Origin: Siderastrea radians
Lineage: Eukaryota; Cnidaria; Anthozoa; Scleractinia; Rhizangiidae
Length of the DNA stretch: 64,000 nucleotides
Direction of reading: 5' to 3'
Assembly: GCA_964017195.1 (NCBI GenBank)
Contig: OZ024890.1
Coordinates: forward strand, 19,663,701 to 19,727,700
Part shown: positions 53,630 through 62,933 of the stretch, one piece after another
Position numbering within the stretch: position 1 is the stretch's first letter
Layout: every line of letters starts with the position of its first letter
Notes under the pieces: generated by a model
The model's input: only the letters and a program-made list of their open reading frames with translations
Databases searched by the model: none
What the model was told of the DNA's origin: nothing
Position numbers and translations under genes: made by a program

Positions 53630-54933
53630 GTGGGCGACAAGAAGTCAGGGCACAGGTGGCGGGATATCCGCTGCAGTGAAGAGACATTGTTTGCGACCTC
53701 TGATTGGGCGAAAAATATTTCTTACACGTGAAAAGCGTCGTTTGCAGCTTCTGATTGGCCAGGATTTATTTGCGAACAAAAATTTACGACCTTGCTTTTC
53801 AGTGAGTACGTCTCAGTATGTAAATAATAATAAAAAGTGTTAACTCTGTTTTGCTGTGTGATATAGCATTTATAAACTACTTATTCGTGTATTACAAAAA
53901 TCACGTCAGCACAAAAAGGAGGAAAGTTGGAACTTTGAGGGGAGTCGAACTTAAGAGCGAAAAGGAAATAGTATAGTGAAGTCATTACTGCATTAATAGG
54001 AAGTTATTACTATATTAGGTTCACACCAGGCAGGATTTGGCTGATAACAACAAATACTGAGGGGAGAGCTAGTGTGGGTGGCATTTCATACTTTAAATGG
54101 GCGGAAGTTACGAAACTCTAAGATAACCAACACCACAGCGTCAAACCGTTGAGGAGTGCCAGATCTTTGTAAACCTAGATCACTAAAATACTTTTTTACT
54201 TGCCAGTGAAATACGTGACAAAATAAAATACGAATGACAAACTGATCCTTACGACAGTAATAGGAAATTGAAAGCAAATAAAAAACAAATCTTGGAGCTA
54301 AACCATATCACGATATAATTCATTTTTTTACAAGGCCATTCTATTAGCAAAAATTCACAGAAATTTTGTTTTTTCTTAAATTTCTTTTATGAAACATTAA
54401 AAATCACAATCAATGTTCAAAATTTGTTTGATGTGTAAGTACTCAGAAGCAGTGTCTTGCTGAAGCGAAAACAGAACAAGCAGCTAAAAATAATTCAATT
54501 GAAAAGCTAATCTTGTATTCAGCTTTTTGTGCCAATTGTATTCATTGCATAATAACACCCACCACGCAAACAAAAACCGCCAAAACCTTTTCACTTTCTG
54601 ACTTTTCCATTTGTTCACCCCTCTGAAGTGCAGTGGAATCACGACAACTCAAACCATCAGGGGAACAAAAGCGTTTGAGTTACAGAGGTTCCACAGAAAG
54701 TTAGAATTATCGGAGGCTTAAGTTATGGTAATAAAGAAAAAGTAAGGAGAGAAAGCTATCTTTGGTTCAAGTACGTTAGCGTGGCTCAAGTTACGAAAAC
54801 TCTAATGTATATTGAATAATTAATGCATGAGAATATAGGGGGCGGACCAGTTTCTAATTTGCTTGTTCGCTCCACCTGCAATACGAAACTAAACCAACCT
54901 AAAATTGTGAACCGTTCCCTAAAATGAGATTGC
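53630..54933. other. Subfamily D upstream region (second copy)
   Basis: From GGCGGGATATCCGCTGCAG (53658) to the ATG it is nearly identical to 37072-38399. The conserved word TGTCTTGCTGAAGCGAA is at 54453, 481 bp before the ATG. A roughly 50-bp gap relative to 37860-37910 is the main difference. No gene. Confidence 0.6.
54453..54469 (+). promoter_or_regulatory. Conserved upstream GPCR element (D2)
   Basis: TGTCTTGCTGAAGCGAA, 481 bp before the D2 ATG. Confidence 0.4.
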
Positions 54934-55890
54934 GTGATGAACACAACTAATTTAACATGTTTTTTTCTGGGTCCTGTCCATTGGGAAGCAACTCGAGAGG
55001 ACATTACAGTGAGTGTTATATCGTGCGTTTTAAGCTCCATTTTTGCGGTCTCTGCAGTACTAGGAAATGGCACCATCATGTTGGTCATTTGGAAAACGCA
55101 AGAACTCCATTCGCCATCTTTCACGTTGCTATTTTGTCTAGCAGTTTCTGATCTTCTTGTCGGTTTGTTTGGCCAGCCATCTTTCGTTTCCTTCAAGATA
55201 GCGGAGCTAAATGAAAATTTCAACGCATACTGTAACTCAAGAATGACCCAGTTCTTTTTTGGGTGGATAACTGGTAGCGTATCTTTTATAACTCTGTGTG
55301 GAGTCTGTATTGATCGTCTTCTCACCTTAACTCTTCATTTGCGTTACAATCATATTGTAACTGTGCCACGAGTTTTAAAAGTGGTGATAGTGGTTTGGGT
55401 GTTCTGCTCAGCTTGGACATTTTCGAAATTTTGGTTGGGCGACAAATGGATCATTCTGCCGGCTGTAGTAGCATTAGTCACTGTTCTAATATCTGCTATC
55501 TGCACATTTAAAATATTCAAGATTGCTCGCAAACATCAACGCCAAATAAATGAACAAATCCGAACAACGCCTGTGGTAAACTACTCGGTTGATGCACTAA
55601 AATGTAAAAAATCAGCCGTGACTGTGCTCTATATTTATGGATTGCTGATAATTTTATATCTTCCTTTTCTAGCAGTTATGGTCGTTGAAACAATAAGTGG
55701 TGTTACACGGTCAGTTAAAGTCGCATATGACCTTTCGACAGCAGTTGTCTTAATAAACTCTTCCGTGAATCCTATTGTTTATTGCTGGAGACTGAAGCAA
55801 GTACGACGCGCCGTAAAGCATTATGTAAAAAAATTGATGTTTCACGATCAAAACAGCTCTCGCTTCAGCTTTTTATTTGCGATAAAATAA
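54934..55890 (+). CDS. Class A orphan GPCR, subfamily D, intact (D2)
   Basis: A 318-residue single-exon receptor, near-identical twin of the gene at 38400. MMNTTNLTC (either of the first two Met could start), GN in TM1, LAVSD in TM2, AYCNSR before TM3, DRL, KFWLGDKW loop 2 without Cys, LPAVVALVTV in TM5, YLPFLAVMV in TM6 and NPIVYCW in TM7; the tail ends SSRFSFLFAIK. It differs from D1 at a scattering of residues (for example SFTLL versus SNTLL near residue 63, YLPF versus YVPF, NPIVY versus NPIIY). It is embedded in a duplicated block that includes the promoter region and the E relic directly after the stop. Confidence 0.92.
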   Translation: MMNTTNLTCFFLGPVHWEATREDITVSVISCVLSSIFAVSAVLGNGTIMLVIWKTQELHSPSFTLLFCLAVSDLLVGLFGQPSFVSFKIAELNENFNAYCNSRMTQFFFGWITGSVSFITLCGVCIDRLLTLTLHLRYNHIVTVPRVLKVVIVVWVFCSAWTFSKFWLGDKWIILPAVVALVTVLISAICTFKIFKIARKHQRQINEQIRTTPVVNYSVDALKCKKSAVTVLYIYGLLIILYLPFLAVMVVETISGVTRSVKVAYDLSTAVVLINSSVNPIVYCWRLKQVRRAVKHYVKKLMFHDQNSSRFSFLFAIK

Positions 55891-55892
55891 CA

Positions 55893-56280
55893 ATTTTGGT
55901 TCTCAGCGGCTGTCAGTGAAAAATGGCTGGGCGCATTCTTGCTCTCTTCACATTTGAAATATTCAAAGAACGAAACCCAGCGATGGTTTCGCTGTGCTTT
56001 GAAGTGCAAGATTACGGTGCTACTGACGGACTGACATGCAAAAAATATATAATTATATATATTGCCGCGACTGTGCTTTATATTTATATTACTGCTGTTT
56101 TTTCATCTTCTATTTGAGTTGACTTGTCGAACTGGTTGGCATCAAAAATCACTCATAGCTATTACGCAAAAGTTGTTTTTATAAACTCATCGGACAATGT
56201 TGTTATTTACTGTTGCAAAGCTAATTAACGCAACTTGTAGTTAAAAATTATATTAAGAACTTGAACACAGTTTGTAATTA
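55893..56280 (+). pseudogene. Strongly decayed GPCR relic (subfamily E)
   Basis: Retains a loop 3-like stretch (GAAATATTCAAAGAACG), TM6-like VLYIYITAVFSSSI, TM7-like VVFINSSDNVVIYCC, and a KIILRT-like tail, with many frame breaks. Homologous relics follow at the same place after D1 (39357) and the D fragment (35286). Confidence 0.7.
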
Positions 56281-58245
56281 GTCATTGAAGCCAAAATTTC
56301 TTTTTTGCATCGTAGTATTAACATTAAGTATAAGTTAGCCTTGGCCTCACTGGAAAGGTTTTCTGATGCAGTATAATAGGCGGGCCACTTTAAGACTTCA
56401 GTATTTTTGTTATTTAAGTCATATTAAGCTGTGTACCTACCAGCTAATGTTAAGGGTTCAAGGTGCATGCTACAGCTGCTTCATCTGACAAACATTCATA
56501 TGCTAATTACCCATCAGATCAATACAACCCTTTTTGTATTTCCTGTTTGCAGCCTTTTTCAAGGTAGGCCGAATGATAAAAGATAAAAAAATAAATAATT
56601 AATAAATAAATAAACAAAGAAATAAATAAGTAAAAGAACGAACGAACAAATAAATGCGTTAATGAATGAATGAATGAATGAGTACAAGAAGGAAGGAGGG
56701 AAGGAATGAAAGAAGGAAGGAAGGAAAAAAATACAGTCTAATTGTCTTGAAAATTGTTTCAGTGGTTTCCAGGAAAACTTCGCAAGAAACCGGTGACTGA
56801 GTAGCGACCTACAGACCAGACCACGAGTACGACTTTTGATTTTCAAAACGGCTATGCTCTCAGAACCCTAGTTCCTCTATGTTGTTGACCAGTTGAGAGT
56901 GATAAGGTTTATTAGGCAAAACATTAGTGTCTCTGATACATAATAAACTAAGCATGCCAACAGAAGTTGAAAAGCTGTAGTTGTACTCAATCTCGTACTC
57001 GTAGTCCAATCTGAAGTTCGCTAGTAAGTTTTTTTGCTGTCAACCCGATGTGAAAAGCTGGACGAAATGAGAGTTGACAAAAGAGAGTCGGCAAGAGATC
57101 AGAAGAGAGTCTATGAGAGTTCACGAGAGTTAGAGCGGGCTAAACGGGAGCGAGAGTTTCAATTTCCATCAATCTTAATTAAGAAGTCACAATAGTCACC
57201 GAGAGCACACATGAGAAAAGGAGGCGATTTGAACTCTCGGCGACTTTTCCGTTCCCGTTTGGTCTAGTTTTAAATGTTTAAATGAAAATTACGGAGTTAA
57301 ATGGGAAAAACTAAACATTGCATGGTCAAGGCCTTAAAATCATGAATATTCAACCTTTTTACGTATTTTTTTAATAGTAACAAAACGTTGCGGGGGGGGG
57401 GGGTGAAGGGGGGGGGGGAGTTAAGGCCTCTCAGCCTTACCTCCTCTGTGGTGCCTGACGATTATCAAGTTGAGTCTTGACCAACAAGAGAAATAGAAGA
57501 TACCTGAGAAAGATCGTACCTGAGCAGATTGAAAACAAAATTTTGTTCGTTTCAGCGTTTTTTTTTAATCCCCAGCTACTTGTTGCAACTGAACTAAAGA
57601 GCGTATGCGGAGGATCACACCAACATACCTATACATTTTTTATTTTCGAGGGAGAGGAAGGGTCGGTAACTACCTTCAATTAGTGGAACAACGTCAGCAA
57701 AGTGCTTTACCTTTACCTGCTACAACCTACGCAAGGGAAGATGCGATTGAATTCAGACTTTAATTGGGTGGGGGAGAGGGTTGAGCAGGAGAGCAGAGGT
57801 GTTTCAATAATCTTAGAGAGCGATTCTTTCCTCCGAAGACAATATAATGCACTTTGCTTCTTTGTTTGTCTGTTTATTTGTCTATTTTCCTGTACTGAGA
57901 ACTTACATGCTACTTCTGGCGGGCCAAAAAATGGAAAGCAACCGAATGTTACTGAGAGGGACTGAAATCTCTTGTTAAAGCATTTTAAAGAAAAGGACTG
58001 ATGTATCCTACTGCATCCTTGTTGTATAGCCGAAAAACGATGAAAGCAAAATCATGACTTTGACAAAATCTTTGGATGAGACTTCTCTTTACAGTGAAAT
58101 ATTTTTGTCTGACCTTTTGATTCGGTTTGACCTACAGTAAATGAGAATACAGTAAATTTTGTTTCCTTAACAATGAATTTATCCATTTCTTTTTCCATTT
58201 TGCTCTTCGATATCTGCAACTCTGGCCATTTCACGAAGGGAGGCT
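56281..58245. other. E 3' flank, microsatellite, no gene
   Basis: 56281-56580 matches 35690-36600 without the TTAA element. 56583-56730 has AATA/AATG/GGAA repeats. A poly(G) tract lies at 57392-57419. Short frames at 57477 and 57702 have no support. The ABCC gene's 3' untranslated region probably occupies the right end. Confidence 0.5.
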
Positions 58246-59114
58246 TCAACATACTCGAAATAGCGTATCACATCCGTCAAATTCCTCAACCTCTCCATTT
58301 TTTAAAAGCAAAATCTTGTCACAGTTTCTAATAGTATTCAAACGATGAGCTATAGTGATGACTGTAGAGTCCTTCAGTTTCTCGTGCACTACATTCCAGA
58401 TTGTTTGTTCTGTGTCTGGATCCACGTGTGCAGTGGGTTCATCCAAGATGGCGATCTTGTTCTTCTGCAGCAACACACGAGCCAAACAGATTAACTGACG
58501 TTCCCCTACACTGAAGTTTGCACCATTTTCCAAGAACTCGTGATCCAACTGCTTATCCAGACTCTCCACAAACTCTTTCAGTTGAACATCCTCTAAAGCT
58601 TGCCATAAATCTACGTCTTGGAACTGTTCGATAAGGTCGAGATTCTTCCTCAGCGATCCACTGAAAAGGACTGGGCTTTGACCAAGAACGGAAATTGATT
58701 TCCGGGATTCACGGAGATTGATCTCCCTAATTCGAACTCCATCGACTAATACATCACCATCAGGATCTGGCATGCGCAAAAGAGCTGCCACAAATGATGA
58801 CTTTCCTGCACCCGTGCGGCCTACAACACCGATCTTTGCTCCTCCTGTAATGTTGAGATTGATTTTCTTCAGTACTTGTGGTCCCCCCGGATAGTATGTC
58901 ATTGATACGTCTTGGAAAGTGATGCTTCCTTCACGCGGCCAGTGTTCCGGGGGAAGTCGTTCTACTTTGTATCCAGGCTCAGAGTCAAGCTTAGTGTACG
59001 CCATGACCCGTTCAACTGACGTCATCAAATTCTCGACATCTGAGATTTTTCTGACCGCGAACTGAGTCAGGATCACGCTCTCGGTGACGTAAACTAGGGC
59101 AAGTCCGGCAAAGG
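58246..59114 (-). CDS. ABCC-type (MRP4-like) ABC transporter, exon with last TM segment and NBD2
   Basis: A large exon on the minus strand starts at 59114 after a pyrimidine-rich tract and CAG (59117-59115). It begins with the end of the final membrane helix ([22 protein letters not shown]), then the [17 protein letters not shown] linker and a complete second nucleotide-binding domain: Walker [11 protein letters not shown]-loop [16 protein letters not shown], signature FSVGERQ, Walker [13 protein letters not shown] and H-loop TIAHRLNT. The catalytic-position residue after Walker B Asp is Glu, as in active sites. The family exports organic anions and conjugates at the plasma membrane. The called frame ends abruptly (GCDTLFRVC). 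A shifted frame from the same point gives a coherent tail ([20 protein letters not shown]), so the 3' end may be frameshifted. Partial gene: upstream exons lie at higher coordinates. Confidence 0.88.
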
Positions 59115-59534
59115 CTGAATAGAGAAGACGGACACTTAATCGCTAAATTTCTTTATCATCATAAAATAATACAACATAAACCCTTTTTACGACGTCTTAT
59201 TTGACAATTCCAGCCTTGATTTTATTAGTATTATTGCTCCAAAATTTAACATCAGCTTCAAGCTTTTTTCCTTACGAAAGCGTAAAATTGTAGATGAGAG
59301 CTAAGTCAGCCTTACCCAATCTCTACGATCATTGGTGTTAACTACTCCCCGATACCTTGGGGAAAACAAACTGGCACTGTGGTGGGAGGATCGGAGGACA
59401 AGACAACGGTTGAGCTGATTCATTATTTGAAAGCAACGCAGTGGTCTCTCAACTAATGAAAACGCTGGAGAAAATAACGAGTTATTTTTCATATTTCTGA
59501 AAATGTACCTACAAAACACTTGTACCTTCTTTAA

Positions 59535-61816
59535 AGTGCCACTGGGACCAGAATTTTCGTATTCTATATTTTTGCATTTTCGAAAATAGTCTGTGGTTGT
59601 TAGTCACCATGCCAAATTTGAACTCATTACGATGACTGGAAATCGCTTTTTTCGGACGGTTTATGTCGAGATTTTACGGCCGCCATTACTGGCCCTTGTT
59701 CCGGAAGCTGGCTTGCGAATTAGCGGAAGTGACGTTAGAGGCTCACCTCAAACCAAGTCAGGCTTCATTGGGTTACTTGCCGCGGGAAATGTTACTGTTG
59801 TCGAGGGAAGATTTCGTGCCAACTGTTTGCTGTACGGCCTTGAAATTTTTGTTGCTGCAGCAGTTATGAAGGGTATTACTTGTGTTGTACAATGGTACAA
59901 CAATAAATCCAACCACCGAGCTGGTATTTCGCTTCATCAAAGCCTTGCGAGCGGACCCGCAGTGGAAAAATAGATAATGTTCGTACTCGCACACAGTGCA
60001 AATTTCAACCCGAGAGGTATTTTTGTCGGCTGTTCTGATCACTTCACGGACGAGTGTTTCCAGAGGGCTGTTCATGTCGAAGGATCCCAGAGGTCGATTA
60101 TTCCATTGTCCATTCCAACTACATGGAAAGAAAGATCCGGAAAAAACGAGACGAAAGGTACCTAATCTTAACGCAGTTGAAGTGATAGTTTGTTTCTTTT
60201 TCAACGCATCCACCATTGTGCAAAACTTATTTTCTGTTAAGGTATTTTAAAATTTATTTTACTTGTGGAAAACCCTTTCAGTTCTGCCGTCTGCTAGCGC
60301 GAAGATCTTCGGCGTAGTCCTCATAAAATGCATCCTGGGCGAATGCAGGACCGCCGCGATTAAGTCAATAGTTTGTATTGCTTAGCTTTTTTCCGTTTTT
60401 TTTTTTTTGATTCCGCGTGTGTTAATTTCAAAGCAGTAATCGCTTAGAAGTATGGACAGTTATTTTACAGCAAACCATCCTGAATGTCGACAAACTTTTC
60501 TCCTTATTCCCTGTCGCTGAAGAGTCGATTGACATTATTGATCGAAATATATAAAGGCTTCGATCATGTCGATAGGTCTGCTCGTCTTGCGTGGAAATTT
60601 AAGTTCGGAAAAAATATCACATGCCACTATTTGTCTAAGGGTTTTACAATGTTATTTCTTTAACTGTCATAGCAATCTTAGTAAATGAACTACCAAGAAA
60701 AATGATTAGATATCAAGTTATTTTTACGTAGTGAATAAAGCAAGTGAAAGCTTCGTTTCCTTGGCGGTCCGCATGTTGTTGTTGAGCAGCAGAAAATTTT
60801 CCTTGTGGCTTTGATTTGCACTACAAATATTTAGATTCCGGTCACACAAAGCCTCCAGTTGTTAAAAGAAGGTCTTGGTATATTTCATTTTTTTCGGCTC
60901 AATTTAAGAATTCTACAAAAACTGTTCGAAATATTTAAAAACGTGAAGCACTTGTGTTTCAATGTATTAAGCGACCACTGTACCATGGTAGACACGATAC
61001 TGACTGCCAGATGACTACAGCATTACGGCTCTTCAAGAAAGCTTCCCATACTATGCTAAGAATGGCCAAAAATCTCAATGCTTTACAATATATGATGAAT
61101 ATAAACAACGGCAAACAAAAGATAGCTTCTTTTATTTCTCCAGCGAAGCGAACAATAAAATCGACCAACCGATGCTTGAGAATTCGGGAGCATCAAATTC
61201 TAGAGTTTTTATAGGTGTTTTGTCTAAATTTCCAAAGCTTAGAACACCAATTTTTGGAATAGCTGGACAGCCTTTTATCCGTTGGATAAGAGTTAGCCGC
61301 TCTTTGAGCAACTTGTGCCTGAACTGTAATCACTGTATAAGCATTATTTCGCGCATATTTTGAACTCCCGCCAATAAGGCGAGAAAAACAACTTTCAACA
61401 GTTTGTTTACAAACTTATAAGCTGAAATCTCCTGACATCAGTTCTTACATCGTACGGTAAGAACAATTCTTCATTTGCCGAATTAAATGAATCCTCTGAT
61501 GCTTCGGAAGCTAAAGACTGTTCCGAATCGTAGAAATACTCTTCGGGGGTTTCGCAATCGACGGTATCATCTTGAGTCAAAATTCTCAAGGAAACGCGAC
61601 TGAGGTGAGCCTCTGACGTCACAAGCTATTAAATTGCGTAATCACCCAGGAACACATTTTCAGTAATGGCGGACACATTTTACGCAACTTTGGAGCTAAA
61701 AAATATTAGGATGGACGGTTTCTTGTTAAGTTTTCTGGGTAAATATAGACACAACGCGATATTCTGCGACAGAATTTGGCGGAAATAAACCTACGAATTT
61801 TCGTCTCAGTGGCACT
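59535..61816 (+). mobile_element. TTAA-flanked DNA transposon with THAP domain (Kolobok-like)
   Basis: 2282 bp between TTAA at 59531-59534 and 61817-61820. The termini AGTGCCACTGGGACC... and its inverse GTCTCAGTGGCACT agree for about 20 bp with a few mismatches. It carries a decayed THAP zinc-finger frame near the left end. TTAA targets with THAP-bearing transposases are described for the Kolobok superfamily, so that is the preferred label; a transposase catalytic domain is not visible. Short frames at 60954-61214 (+) and 61407-61622 (-, with an acidic TPEEYFYDSEQ stretch) may be remnants of coding exons. Confidence 0.82.
59593..60165 (+). pseudogene. THAP-domain transposase N-terminal exon, inactivated
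   Basis: In one frame: TCVVQWYNNKSNHRAGISLH, an in-frame TAG at 59971-59973 (expected Trp codon), then MFVLAHSANFNPRGIFVGCS and DHFTDECFQRAVHVEG. The Cys-x-x-His half (C-S-D-H-F) of the C2CH zinc site is intact. The second Cys of the first pair is replaced (WY where a Cys is expected). A premature stop plus the lost zinc ligand mean it is non-functional as read. The upstream part of the frame to 59593 has no clear similarity. Confidence 0.7.
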
Positions 61817-62376
61817 TTAAGTATTTTTAAATACAAATTAAACAATTTGTTTCACAGAAGACCAAAAAATGGTTTAAAATTCAACATGATTGGTTTATCT
61901 TTCTGAGCCTTGTATATGTAAGGACACGCGAACTTGAGAACTTCAGTGACGATTGCATCGTCCACTGCTATCAATCATAAAAAAACGTCGAGAACCAGCG
62001 GAATTAAACCGACAAAGTGGATCGAACTACAACCTGATTACAGCGAACGACGAAAGTCTCTTTTTGGACCCGTTAACTAAAATGTCTTTGTTTCCTGAGA
62101 CTTCAGGAACGGTGAAAGTAAGCTAAAGTAGGGAGAAAAGCAATGGGTAGTTGAGGCTTGAGATGCCTACCACTGATTTAGCCGAAAAATATAAAGGAAA
62201 TTTCCGTTGGAAATCGAATTGTTCAAAAACTTTTTGCCTGGCTGCCTCGGAGGTACTCCTCGGAAAATTCCTTACTGGCTGGGAAAATACTGTATTTAAC
62301 CTCCAAAATTGAGGCACGGCCTGACTTCTTCGGGAAATAAACCCTCAAGAAGAAACGTTACAATATCAGTACCTAC

Positions 62377-62491
62377 CAGCATCTTGAGAGACCAAAACCG
62401 CAGCAAGAGCCACTGCACCAGTTAACAGTGAAGAAAGGAGATCCAGGTGAACACCAAGCCATCTACCACTAGCTATCACCATAATGTATGA
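62377..62491 (-). CDS. ABCC transporter, preceding exon (TM11 region)
   Basis: A 115-nt exon on the minus strand between an acceptor (TTCATATTCAG) and donor GTAGGT. It translates as SYIMVIASGRWLGVHLDLLS, then SLLTGAVALAAVLVSQDA, the membrane segment that precedes FAGLAL in ABCC4-like proteins (RWLxVRLD motif). Phase 0 at its start and phase 1 at its end match the next exon at 59114. Too short to be found as an open frame. Confidence 0.8.
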
Positions 62492-62499
62492 CTGAATAT

Positions 62500-62899
62500 G
62501 AATATCTTGGCATCTATAACGAGAAGAATGCAGTCAATTCGGACTATAAAACTCTTTACTTAAAACAGTTTGGTGGAAAGCGAGTGTACGGGACATTTGA
62601 TAGGAACGTGGTTGCTACAAAAAATACGAGCTCAGAATCAATTCATAAGACTGTGGAGCTATCAAATGAGCTAGGCGATATCTGCTGAATACCCCGGCGA
62701 CCTCGCATATCCTTTAACCCATTAACTCAGCACCTTTTTCAGAAAAACCATTATTTTAAGTTTTGGAACACACTTCCTTTAAATATATGAAATTCCAGCA
62801 CAGTTTCAGTATTTAAGAGGAAACTTAGTTTTAATTTGCTTTCTCAGTTTTGTGAAGCGCCTCGAGCAAGTAATGGATGTGTGCACTATATAAATGCAC

Positions 62900-62933
<34 letters not shown>

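Larger units (their letters stand above)
59115..62376 (-). other. Intron of the ABCC gene (phase 1)
   Basis: The donor GTAGGT follows GATGCTG at 62377, and the acceptor CAG is at 59117-59115. Splicing joins DA and FAGLAL with a split Ala codon. The 3.26-kb intron is mostly filled by a TTAA-flanked transposon (59535-61816). Confidence 0.75.

Noticed and set aside
60954..61214. 86-codon frame within the THAP transposon as a host gene
   Set aside because: Lies inside the TTAA-flanked element; at most a transposase remnant.
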